Source: an uncultured Clostridia bacterium (GTDB lineage: Bacteria; Bacillota; Clostridia; Oscillospirales; Acutalibacteraceae). From it: a DNA stretch of 7,939 nt. Every line of letters starts with the position of its first letter. Positions within the stretch are counted from its first letter, which is position 1. The notes beneath the pieces were generated by a model, which saw only the letters and a list, made by a program, of their open reading frames with translations, was not told the DNA's origin and ran no database searches. The stretch spans positions 1 through 7,939 of the forward strand of contig CANRDH010000067.1 of the NCBI GenBank assembly GCA_947629295.1, given 5' to 3'. The position numbers and the translations under genes are program-made. Below, one piece after another: positions 1 through 6,682 of the stretch.

Positions 1-38
1 AGGAAGAGCAGGAGTGATTTTCTGCTTTTAAATTCACT

Positions 39-74
39 AAAATCGGTCATGTCTTTTTTGGCATGACCGATTTT
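39..74. terminator. Rho-independent terminator, probably bidirectional
   Basis: The arm at 39-51 (AAAATCGGTCATG) pairs perfectly over 13 bp with 62-74, and a G-U pair can extend it; the loop is about 8-10 nt and T-rich. On the plus strand the hairpin runs into TTTTATTTTA. On the minus strand the stem ends in TTTT followed by an AT-rich stretch, so it can terminate in both directions. It begins 3 nt after the GtrA-family stop codon and is therefore the natural end of the minus-strand operon. It may also terminate a converging plus-strand gene lying to the left of the window. Confidence 0.88.
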
Positions 75-77
75 ATT

Positions 78-533
78 TTACGCATCGTTTGTTTTTTTCT
101 TTTTAGAAAATATAAAAAACTTGCTGAAAATATAATTTAGAATAATAACGATAACCTGAATGATAAGCTTTACGCAATATTCATATACGGTAGTATTAAG
201 GGCGGGGGAGGAGATAAGTATAATATCTGTCCATATCCAGAACAGGGCAAGCTCAACAATGAGTGAAAAAATCCTTGCACCGTAAAAGTAAATGATTTCA
301 CGTATAAGTTCCTTTTTGTTTTTGGCACGGTGGCAAAATACCCATTTTTTATTGGTTATATATGCTAATAATACGGCACATATCCAAGCTGCTATATTTG
401 TAGGTATTAATCCCACACCGAAATACCTTAGTATTGCAAATACAGCAAAATTAACGACAGTAGTAAGACCTCCGAAAAAAAGGTACATAATAATTTCACG
501 GTATTTGCGGAAAATTTTCCAAATCTTATTCAT
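78..533 (-). CDS. GtrA-family four-helix membrane protein
   Basis: This is a 151-residue integral membrane protein of the GtrA-like family. Members are thought to help move polyprenyl-phosphate-linked sugars across the cytoplasmic membrane for glycosylation of envelope polymers, but few have been tested biochemically. Four hydrophobic segments are visible at about 14-35, 43-62, 83-106 and 121-142. Typical family sequence includes a Gly-Gly plus Asn first helix (LFFGGLTTVVNFAVF), an NKKWVF loop at 61-66 and a C-terminal NYIFSKFFIF at 133-142, followed by a Lys-rich cytoplasmic tail. Length is normal for the family. The start at 533 has AAGGAG 6 nt upstream (540-545), and the gene overlaps the end of the DUF4340 gene by 8 nt, so the two are probably translationally coupled. 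It is the last gene before the terminator. The family assignment is secure; the sugar substrate and the link to the ABC genes are inference. Confidence 0.9.
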   Translation of the reverse strand: MNKIWKIFRKYREIIMYLFFGGLTTVVNFAVFAILRYFGVGLIPTNIAAWICAVLLAYITNKKWVFCHRAKNKKELIREIIYFYGARIFSLIVELALFWIWTDIILISSPALNTTVYEYCVKLIIQVIVIILNYIFSKFFIFSKKKKTNDA

Positions 534-2145
534 CGGTTTCTCCTTCCGAGTCTACAGAGGTACTGTCTGCTTCCTCACTTTCTTCATCGTCAACGCCCAA
601 CCTTTGGAGTTCACCGTCAAGGGCTATTTTATCTATTTGCTCCAGAAGACTTTCAACGTACTCACCGTATGTAGTGCCTTCGATTTCCCCGTTAAGTGTA
701 ACGGCATAACTGCTCTTTTGATTCTTGTAGATAATAAGCTCATCAGTTACATTTCCCTCGAAGGTGAATTTAAAGGAAGCAAGCTCCTCATATCCGTCGA
801 GATTCTTAAGGCTCATTTCCCTTCTTGAAAGGCTCGACATATTATCGAGAAATGTTGAGAGATTGGTATAATCCACTTTCTCACCGTTATGCTTTACCGT
901 GGTTACGGTAGTTTCTTCAAAAAGGTCGTTTATTTCAACCTTGTGCTCAAGCTCAAAAGTTGTTTCGTTTCCGTCATAATTGATTGCAAGCGTGTTTAGC
1001 TTCGTTACATTGGGCATGATATAAGTCATGGCAAGGAAATCGGTATATTTTACACCGTACCAGCTTTTAATATTCTCCGTTGACATTTTACAGATTATAT
1101 CTCCGCCGTCCTTCATAATGTAGCAATAACCGTCATCATCAGCCTTTGAAGCAAGAATAGCTACAGATGTTTCATCGGCGGCTGCCGCGGATATTTTTAT
1201 ATACGGTTTATCAAGTCCGAATTTCTTTTTATCTTCATCATTGATTTGAGCAGCTACAACTTCATCCCCTTCGATACCGTATAAAGCTTCCCCGACTTCT
1301 TCAACCGAGCTTATGGCACAAACCTCACGGAAAGGTGAATTCATTTTATATTGTGATGCTATGGCCGACTCTGTATCGGAATTAATCTCTATCGGATCCT
1401 TATAGTTCGTACCGGATATTGAAAGGCTGACTATACCGTTATCCTCGGCCTTACTGTCAAATTCTTCGGAAATGGTCTTGTCAAACATTTCAAACTTTTT
1501 CATAAGAAACATATTGACAGCTTCAAGCTGCATAAGATAAACATTTTTACTTCCGCTCCACCTGACATATATTCCGCTGTCGTTCGGAGCCACAGAGCCT
1601 AAATAGAGTGTTTCCTCAGAATTATCGCTGAAGGTTGTTGTTACGGTAGATACAGGCTTGTCAAGGCCGTACTCGGAATATTTTTTCCCCGACTTGTCGA
1701 TAAGCATTGTTGCAGTTACATATGAGCACTGATAAGCAATCTGGTCTGTCATATCCTTTGACAGCTCCATCTGCTCGTAATCCTGCATGGTATAGTGCAT
1801 ATTAATACGCACCTCCTCCAAATCCTTATTAACGCGCACATTTGAGGAGGTTGTATCTGAGTCATCAGAGCTGTCCTGATCTTCTTTCCCAGAGCTTTCA
1901 CTTTCAATTTGACTCATCTGATCAGCGTAGCTGAAGCCTACGAGTACAAATTCGCCCTCATCGTTCTTGACGGTTATTTCCTCTGCGTCAAGACTTGTTT
2001 TATCATAAAGCAGTATATCAGAGATAATAGTGTCTTTTTCTCCGCTGTCGTCTGTTTCGGGTATATTCATAACAACGATCAGGGCGGCACCCAGCGCTAT
2101 GACAAGTGCAGCGGAAAATATAATAAATCGAATATTTTTTTTCAT
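526..2145 (-). CDS. Membrane-anchored protein with two DUF4340-like modules
   Basis: This 539-residue protein has one N-terminal membrane anchor at about 6-27 after a MKKN start, and the rest is predicted to lie outside the cytoplasm. The hallmark GLDKP motif of DUF4340 proteins occurs twice (YGLDKP at 159-164, FGLDKP at 309-314), each followed by a beta-rich stretch of the kind 'T.TFSDN...LYLG', so two modules are inferred. A Ser/Asp/Glu-rich low-complexity insert (about 79-102) interrupts the first module, and the last 20 or so residues form an acidic tail. The family has no established biochemical function; it is commonly found beside GldG-type ABC genes and is presumed to be an extracytoplasmic partner of the transporter. 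GGAGGT (about 2150-2155) lies about 5 nt before the ATG, next to the GldG-family stop codon, and the gap between the genes is 12 nt. The domain call is firm and the role unknown. Confidence 0.88.
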   Translation of the reverse strand: MKKNIRFIIFSAALVIALGAALIVVMNIPETDDSGEKDTIISDILLYDKTSLDAEEITVKNDEGEFVLVGFSYADQMSQIESESSGKEDQDSSDDSDTTSSNVRVNKDLEEVRINMHYTMQDYEQMELSKDMTDQIAYQCSYVTATMLIDKSGKKYSEYGLDKPVSTVTTTFSDNSEETLYLGSVAPNDSGIYVRWSGSKNVYLMQLEAVNMFLMKKFEMFDKTISEEFDSKAEDNGIVSLSISGTNYKDPIEINSDTESAIASQYKMNSPFREVCAISSVEEVGEALYGIEGDEVVAAQINDEDKKKFGLDKPYIKISAAAADETSVAILASKADDDGYCYIMKDGGDIICKMSTENIKSWYGVKYTDFLAMTYIMPNVTKLNTLAINYDGNETTFELEHKVEINDLFEETTVTTVKHNGEKVDYTNLSTFLDNMSSLSRREMSLKNLDGYEELASFKFTFEGNVTDELIIYKNQKSSYAVTLNGEIEGTTYGEYVESLLEQIDKIALDGELQRLGVDDEESEEADSTSVDSEGETDE

Positions 2146-2157
2146 GACTGACCTCCG

Positions 2158-3675
2158 TTATTTTCTGCGGCGTACAATAAATACGCACAGTCCTGCCCCC
2201 AATATCAGAACAGGGATTGCGGCATACATAATTACTCCGATTACGGAGGTTGTCTGAGAGCTTACGGAAGAAAGGTCGTATTGTGTAATAACTTTGTCAT
2301 CAAGGTATATGGTATCATCACTGCGGTTATTAAGCTCGTTGAGCATATTGAAAAGATATTTTCTGTTCGTAAATCCGCTTTCCGTAAGATGAGTGTTAAA
2401 TATATCCGTTGAGCCTACAAATATTAACCTTGATATACCTTCGTCACCGCCGGACAAGCACTGAGCCGCAACCGTTACATTTCCTGAAATATAATCCTGC
2501 CATACCCAGTCATCTCCGGCTGAATACGGGCATACTCCCGACTGGCTCGAATACTGAATAAGTGCCGAGGTATTGTCACCCGATATGCTTACAGCCCTTG
2601 ACATTGACACAAGCACCGGCAAGTCCTCTTCCGAATAATTTGATATATAATATTCTGAGTCAAAGACTCCGGCAATATTACGGTATGCGTCGTTTTGCGT
2701 CATCATTCTTGAGGTATCGGTTTCAAATGCAAGTCCGTCCTCCAGCTTCATTCCGTATTCTTCCAGAAGGGCAGATATTTTCGGACATTTCGTTTCATAT
2801 CTGTAAGGTACAAAAATAAGACTTTTTCCGAATTTACCCCCGTTTTCCAAAAACTTTTTAAGCTTGTTTACAGCCTTATCGCTGTAATCCTCTGTCGGAG
2901 CCCATGCTATAACCGTATTTACGTCATCCGGGATATCTTCGGATTCGACAGTAATTGGAGTCAGTATATAATTGTTGGAGGCGAGAACTGTTTCAAGCGT
3001 CGAGTAGCTGTCCTCACTCTTATCCGTAAGAATTGCAACTTTTGTTTCCACGTCGCTGGTTACCTTTACAATGGCAGTATCAAATGCCGATTCAGCTTTT
3101 GAAGAGGTGATATATTGGTATTCCCCGTATACATCAAAATTGAACATATCCTCAACCTTAATCACATTGTATTTGTCACCGCATTGAATGATGACATCCG
3201 TTGCAGTAAGACTTTCATTCTGATATTTATTTTCGATGTTAGGATTTTTGAGGAGGTCTGTATATTCTACCGTAAGAAAGCCGTTTGAGTTTTTCTTGAG
3301 CTGGTCTGCAATGCTCGTTGCCTGCTTGCAGTAGGTATCGTATGCCTCATAGCTTGTTCTGTCCGTAAGGAAGGTTAGAGTAACTTTTTTCTTAAGGGAT
3401 TGAGCTACTTTCACGGACGCGTCGGAAATATTGAAAGAACTGTTGCTTGTTATATCTGCCGTAAGTACGGCAAACCTGTCGGTAAGAATACCGCTGATGA
3501 TATTGATGAGCACAGCCGCAATAATGACAAGACATATCCCTGCGAGAGATATGATCCTTCGTTTTGCTTTTCTTGTCAAAGCCTTTTTAGAGGTGGATTT
3601 TTTATTTTTAACAGATTTGGTTTTCTCAGCAGTTTTTTCCTTTTCTTCTGACGGCTTTATTTTTTTATCAGACAT
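2158..3675 (-). CDS. GldG-family ABC transporter auxiliary protein
   Basis: This 505-residue protein has a very Lys-rich cytoplasmic head (1-40), a membrane helix at about 41-63, a large extracytoplasmic region, and a second helix at about 478-501 ending in RRRK. This two-anchor layout and the sequence after the first helix (SNSSFNISDASVKVAQSL, then 'KVTLTFLTDR') match the GldG / ABC-type uncharacterized transport family. The middle part (about 215-300) resembles the Rossmann-like 'VAILTDKSED...TVIAWAPTEDYSDKAVNKLKKFLENGGK' region in which these proteins define a non-enzymatic carbohydrate-binding-like fold. GldG is an accessory of a GldA/GldF ABC complex in gliding Bacteroidetes; in Firmicutes homologues the cargo is unknown. 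AAGGAGGT (3682-3689) lies 6 nt before the start and overlaps the permease stop codon. It is placed between permease and DUF4340 genes, as in other clusters of this type. Confidence 0.86.
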   Translation of the reverse strand: MSDKKIKPSEEKEKTAEKTKSVKNKKSTSKKALTRKAKRRIISLAGICLVIIAAVLINIISGILTDRFAVLTADITSNSSFNISDASVKVAQSLKKKVTLTFLTDRTSYEAYDTYCKQATSIADQLKKNSNGFLTVEYTDLLKNPNIENKYQNESLTATDVIIQCGDKYNVIKVEDMFNFDVYGEYQYITSSKAESAFDTAIVKVTSDVETKVAILTDKSEDSYSTLETVLASNNYILTPITVESEDIPDDVNTVIAWAPTEDYSDKAVNKLKKFLENGGKFGKSLIFVPYRYETKCPKISALLEEYGMKLEDGLAFETDTSRMMTQNDAYRNIAGVFDSEYYISNYSEEDLPVLVSMSRAVSISGDNTSALIQYSSQSGVCPYSAGDDWVWQDYISGNVTVAAQCLSGGDEGISRLIFVGSTDIFNTHLTESGFTNRKYLFNMLNELNNRSDDTIYLDDKVITQYDLSSVSSQTTSVIGVIMYAAIPVLILGAGLCVFIVRRRK

Positions 3676-3681
3676 TTCAAT

Positions 3682-3689
3682 ACCTCCTT
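3682..3689 (-). promoter_or_regulatory. Strong Shine-Dalgarno of the GldG-family gene
   Basis: The minus strand reads AAGGAGGT 6 nt before the ATG at 3675, a full match to the anti-Shine-Dalgarno. It overlaps the TAA stop codon of the permease (3688-3690), so ribosomes finishing the permease are at the start site of the next gene. This supports the chosen start and tight operon organisation. Confidence 0.85.
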
Positions 3690-4398
3690 ACGCCCATCTT
3701 TTTCTTTCGATAACCCTGTCTGTGAGGAAAAGGAAGATAAAGGCTATCGATACGAAATATACGATATCCGAAAGCGAAAACAGACCAAGTGCGAAATGAC
3801 CGTAACGCGTCTGGAATGAGAGTGAGCTTATAAAGTTTTTGACAGCATCGATCGGTACAGTTGACGCTATGGTATCTAAAAGACTTATCAAAGCATTTAT
3901 TGCAAATGAGGTTATTGCCGCAACTATAACGCTTTCGGTGAGTGAAGAAATAAAAATACCTATAGCGCAGAAGGCGGAGCCGAGCAGAGCCATTCCGAAA
4001 ATATTGCCTATAATTACGCTCCAGTCAGGGTGCGTCATAAAGGAAAGCGCTATTCCCTCGATTATGTACGAGCAAAGGCAAAGAGAAAACATAACAAGAG
4101 CGGAAAGAAATTTTGAAAAAACTATCCCTGGTATACTTACCGGTGCGGTAAGCAAAGCCTGTTCGGTTTTTTGTTTTTTATCCTCAGCGAAAAGCCGCAT
4201 GGTTATAAGAGGTATAACAAACAAAACTATGAAGAACATACTTTGAAATACCGTTGACATATTGGAAGTTCCGACATAAAGACATTGTACCCAGAAGAAT
4301 ATACCGCTGAAAAACATAAACACCGCAAGAACAGCATATCCTACCGGTGAATTAAAGTAAGAGCGAAGCTCTCGTTTAAATATTGCGGACATTATCAT
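3688..4398 (-). CDS. ABC-2 type permease, GldF-like
   Basis: This 236-residue membrane subunit of an ABC transporter has about six hydrophobic segments, near 18-40, 51-68, 92-113, 128-151, 154-176 and 209-227. The N-terminal cytoplasmic helix (FKRELRSYFNSPVGY) and the coupling sequence after the second helix (PLITMRLFAEDKKQKTEQALLTAPVS, 63-88) are typical of the GldF / ABC-2 class. Its length equals that of stand-alone GldF proteins rather than GldF-GldG fusions. It probably pairs with the ATPase encoded just upstream, whose end it overlaps by 23 nt. Two in-frame ATGs lie at 4398 and 4392. The GAGGGGG ribosome site (about 4402-4408) is closer to ideal spacing for the second, so the real protein may start at MSAIFKREL. 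Transport direction and cargo cannot be read from the sequence; export or envelope remodelling is the usual expectation for ABC-2 systems. Confidence 0.88.
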   Translation of the reverse strand: MIMSAIFKRELRSYFNSPVGYAVLAVFMFFSGIFFWVQCLYVGTSNMSTVFQSMFFIVLFVIPLITMRLFAEDKKQKTEQALLTAPVSIPGIVFSKFLSALVMFSLCLCSYIIEGIALSFMTHPDWSVIIGNIFGMALLGSAFCAIGIFISSLTESVIVAAITSFAINALISLLDTIASTVPIDAVKNFISSLSFQTRYGHFALGLFSLSDIVYFVSIAFIFLFLTDRVIERKRWA

Positions 4399-5335
4399 TA
4401 ACCCCCTCTGTTTTTCCGGAAATTATATCAAGATAGGTATCCTCAAGCGATACCGAAACAGGCTTCATTGACAGAATATTATAATCCGTTTTTGCAAAAG
4501 CTCTGAATACCGGTCTGCGGACATCCCTGCTGCTTTCGATAACATATTCAAAGCAGCCCTTTTCACGTTCTTCATGCTCTATGACCTTTGTTACGCCGTC
4601 AATACTGTTAAGTATGGAATAAACATTCTGTTTTCTGCCCTCAATAACAAGTTCTATGCGGTTAGTGGCTTTTCCTGTTGCCGTGAGTTCTTCGGTACGT
4701 CCGCTTGTAACGATTTTACCGTTATTTATAATAATTATCTTATCACATACAGCCTGAACCTCAGAAAGAAGATGAGAGGAAAGGATAATTGTATGTTTTT
4801 TTCCGAGATTCCGTATAAGTTTGCGTATTTCTATAATCTGACGGGGATCAAGACCAACCGTAGGCTCGTCAAGGATAAGCACAGGAGGATCTCCCAAAAG
4901 TGCCTGGGCAAGACCAACACGCTGATGGTAGCCCTTTGAAAGATGTTTGATTATTCTGCTTTTTACATCGGATATACTGACCATATCGCAGATTTTTGAA
5001 ATATGCTCCTTCATAGGCAGTTTTACCTTTTTTAGCTTGAACATAAATTCAAGATATCCCTGCACGGTCATATCATTATAAAGCGGGGGAATTTCGGGAA
5101 GATAACCTATTTTCTTTTTTACTCCTGCGGGATCTTCAAGAATATCAATTCCGTCTATTTCAACGGTTCCGCTGTCGCTTGAGAGATAACCCGTAATGAT
5201 GTTCATTGTTGTGGACTTGCCTGCTCCGTTAGGGCCGAGAAAACCCAGAATATCGCCTTCGTCGAGAGAAAAGCTGATATCGTCGAGAGCTTTGTTTCGT
5301 ACATAGGTTTTTGTCAAGTTTTTCACTTTGATCAT
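4376..5335 (-). CDS. ABC transporter ATP-binding protein, GldA-like
   Basis: This 319-residue nucleotide-binding subunit energises the permease encoded directly downstream. The Walker A motif GPNGAGKST is at 34-42, the Q-loop region GYLPEIPPLY at 77-86 (Glu where many ABC proteins have Gln, as is usual in the GldA subgroup), the signature LSKGYHQRV at 132-140, Walker B VLILDEPTVGLDP at 152-164, and the switch histidine in SSHLLSEV at 186-193. About 90 further residues form the C-terminal domain seen in ABC-2 exporter ATPases, ending in the SLEDTYLDI motif (296-304). All catalytic motifs are intact. AGGTG lies 6 nt before the ATG at 5335. The gap to xth upstream is 44 nt with no convincing promoter, so the transporter genes may be read from the xth promoter. 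Family is certain; cargo unknown. Confidence 0.94.
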   Translation of the reverse strand: MIKVKNLTKTYVRNKALDDISFSLDEGDILGFLGPNGAGKSTTMNIITGYLSSDSGTVEIDGIDILEDPAGVKKKIGYLPEIPPLYNDMTVQGYLEFMFKLKKVKLPMKEHISKICDMVSISDVKSRIIKHLSKGYHQRVGLAQALLGDPPVLILDEPTVGLDPRQIIEIRKLIRNLGKKHTIILSSHLLSEVQAVCDKIIIINNGKIVTSGRTEELTATGKATNRIELVIEGRKQNVYSILNSIDGVTKVIEHEEREKGCFEYVIESSRDVRRPVFRAFAKTDYNILSMKPVSVSLEDTYLDIISGKTEGVNDNVRNI

Positions 5336-5379
5336 ATTTACACCTGCTCACTGTTTTTAATATGTTCTGAAATAATAAT

Positions 5380-6138
5380 TTATATATCTATTTCCAATAT
5401 TACGGGGCAGTGGTCGCTCCCGTATATATCCGAAAGTATATCCGCATTGATTATCTTATCCTTTATCCTGTCGGAAACAATAAAATAATCAATACGCCAT
5501 CCTGCGTTATTCTTTCTCGCATTGAATCTGTATGACCACCAGCTGTATTTACCCTCAGCGTCGGGGTGGAGATAACGGAATGTATCAACAAATCCGCTGT
5601 CGAGAAGCTCAGCTATTTTATTTCTTTCCTGCTCTGAAAATCCCGCATTTCCTTTATTGGCTTTTGGGTTTTTAAGATCTATCTCATTATGCGCAACATT
5701 GAGATCGCCGCAGTAAATAATGGGTTTTTCTTTGTCAAGGCGCATAAGGTATTCCCGCAGATCGGTTTCCCATTCCATACGGTAATCAATTCTCAGCAGC
5801 CCTTCCTTTGCGTTGGGAGTATAGACATTGATAAGATAAAAGCTTCCCATGTCAAGTGTTATCATTCTGCCCTCGTGGGAATGTGCCTCTATATTCATCC
5901 CATTATACGTAACGCTTTCGGGAGTATGGGGTGTAAATACTGCCGTTCCCGAATAACCCTTTTTTTCAGCACTGTTGAAATATTTATTATATCCCTCAAG
6001 CGGCACTTCGGCCTGTCCTTCCTGCATTTTGGTTTCCTGAATACAGACAAAATCAGGGCTGAGGTCTCTTACAACATCAATAAATCCATTTTTCATACAA
6101 GCTCTCAGTCCGTTTACATTCCATGAAACAAGCTTCAT
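5380..6138 (-). CDS. xth: Exodeoxyribonuclease III / AP endonuclease
   Basis: This 252-residue DNA repair enzyme of the ExoIII/ExoA family cleaves the backbone at abasic sites and removes nucleotides from 3' ends; the metal-dependent active site is in the cytosol. The length matches Bacillus ExoA. All catalytic motifs are present: WNVNG with Asn7, QETK with Glu35, VYTPN with Tyr106, GDLNVAH with Asp145 and Asn147, WRIDYF with Asp217, and the C-terminal GSDHCPV with Asp242 and His243. The start at 6138 is the expected family start (MKLVSWNVNGLRA) and has AAGGAAAGG about 12-20 nt upstream. A promoter is visible at 6186-6215. It is the first gene of the minus-strand series, and I see no functional tie between DNA repair and the transporter downstream. 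No oddities. Confidence 0.97.
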   Translation of the reverse strand: MKLVSWNVNGLRACMKNGFIDVVRDLSPDFVCIQETKMQEGQAEVPLEGYNKYFNSAEKKGYSGTAVFTPHTPESVTYNGMNIEAHSHEGRMITLDMGSFYLINVYTPNAKEGLLRIDYRMEWETDLREYLMRLDKEKPIIYCGDLNVAHNEIDLKNPKANKGNAGFSEQERNKIAELLDSGFVDTFRYLHPDAEGKYSWWSYRFNARKNNAGWRIDYFIVSDRIKDKIINADILSDIYGSDHCPVILEIDI

Positions 6139-6185
6139 AAATAAGATTTTCCTTTCCTTATACGTATGTGTGTATACACCTGTCT

Positions 6186-6215
6186 ATTATAGCACATCTT
6201 ATCATATATAAGCAA
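6186..6215 (-). promoter_or_regulatory. Extended -10 promoter for xth
   Basis: On the minus strand a perfect TATAAT (+ strand 6186-6191) is preceded by TGC, giving an extended -10 (TGCTATAAT). A weak -35 (TTGCTT, + strand 6210-6215) lies 18 bp further upstream. Transcription would begin about 40 nt before the xth ATG. It may also drive the transporter genes, since no clear promoter lies in the 44 nt between xth and the ATPase gene. Confidence 0.7.
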
Positions 6216-6508
6216 GCAATATGTATTAAATATTTACTTAATTTTTTATAATTTCAGTAAATATTCAAAAAGTATGATATAACAGCCGCAGATAGAATAT
6301 TAAATAATTTTCCTGAAAAGGCACCCTCAAATGTAGAAAACTATGATATAATACTTATATGTATATTATAAACTACGATTTTTAAATTGTAATGAATATA
6401 TGCTTAAAAACTTTACAGCTTACTTTATCGATGTTACGATATGTTTTTATTTATTACGAATCAGGTTGTATATCAAAAAGTATATGAAAATAGATGACAA
6501 AAAATATG

Positions 6509-6537
6509 TTGACAAAATGATATCAATTTGATATCAT
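6509..6537 (+). promoter_or_regulatory. Promoter of the asparaginase-ABC operon
   Basis: A consensus -35 TTGACA (6509-6514), a 17-bp spacer and the -10 TATCAT (6532-6537, one mismatch to TATAAT) form a near-ideal housekeeping promoter. Transcription should start near 6544, about 50 nt before the first possible start codon (6593) and about 150 nt before the second (6695). It is the only strong plus-strand promoter upstream of the asparaginase gene. Confidence 0.82.
6517..6537. promoter_or_regulatory. Perfect inverted repeat inside the promoter, probable operator
   Basis: The arms ATGATATCAA (6517-6526) and TTGATATCAT (6528-6537) are perfect reverse complements around a single central T. The repeat fills most of the spacer and the entire -10 box, so a dimeric protein bound there would block RNA polymerase. 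There are no G-C-rich pairs and no T-run, so it is not a terminator. The regulator is not encoded in the window and I do not recognise the motif as a specific known operator. Confidence 0.7.
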
Positions 6538-6582
6538 ATTTAAGAAGAGATATGATGGTCCGGGAGACAATGACACATATAT

Positions 6583-6587
6583 AAGGA
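6583..6587 (+). promoter_or_regulatory. Ribosome binding site for the upstream asparaginase start
   Basis: AAGGA lies 5 nt before ATG 6593 and 8 nt before ATG 6596. It supports translation of a longer asparaginase product carrying 34 extra N-terminal residues, or of a leader that feeds ribosomes to the internal start at 6695. Confidence 0.5.
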
Positions 6588-6682
6588 ATAAAATGATGAT
6601 TTATGTTGAAAAGAAAATATATGATGATAAAAAAACGGTAGGATTGGTCAACTTTATAATTCCGCAATACATATCTTTTGAC

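Larger units (their letters stand above)
6139..6592. other. Divergent intergenic region, 454 bp, AT-rich
   Basis: This non-coding stretch separates the minus-strand xth unit from the plus-strand asparaginase unit. It holds the xth promoter (6186-6215), a short palindrome GTGTATACAC at 6170-6179 near the expected xth transcription start, a 10-bp direct repeat TATGATATAA (6273-6282 and 6342-6351), and the plus-strand promoter with operator (6509-6537). Between about 6220 and 6500 I see no convincing gene, tRNA, riboswitch or terminator. A 43-codon open frame at 6400-6531 has no ribosome binding site and runs into the operator palindrome, so it is not called. Confidence 0.75.

Noticed and set aside
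292..828. 178-codon plus-strand open frame across the GtrA/DUF4340 junction
   Set aside because: It lies opposite two well-supported minus-strand genes, has no ribosome binding site and has no recognisable protein features.
3839..4246. 135-codon plus-strand open frame opposite the permease
   Set aside because: The permease frame has clear GldF-type motifs and membrane helices; the opposite frame is its antisense shadow.
2158..4398. Gliding motility function for the Gld-like genes
   Set aside because: The names come from Bacteroidetes; none of the gliding motor or adhesin genes is visible here and these families are widespread in non-gliding bacteria.
5079..5110. Glu instead of Gln at the Q-loop of the GldA-like ATPase, considered as a defect
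   Set aside because: YLPE at this place is common in the ABC-2 exporter ATPase subgroup, including the second ATPase in this window, so it is not unusual.
5689..6126. 145-codon plus-strand open frame opposite xth
   Set aside because: xth is unmistakable by its catalytic motifs; the opposite frame has no family signature.
6400..6531. 43-codon plus-strand small open frame (MLKNFTAYFIDV...)
   Set aside because: There is no Shine-Dalgarno before its ATG and its stop falls inside the operator palindrome; a hydrophobic composition is expected by chance in such AT-rich DNA.
6552..6584. 10-codon leader peptide MMVRETMTHI ending at the ribosome site for ATG 6593
   Set aside because: The ribosome site is weak, there is no run of regulatory codons and no attenuator hairpin follows; too little to call.
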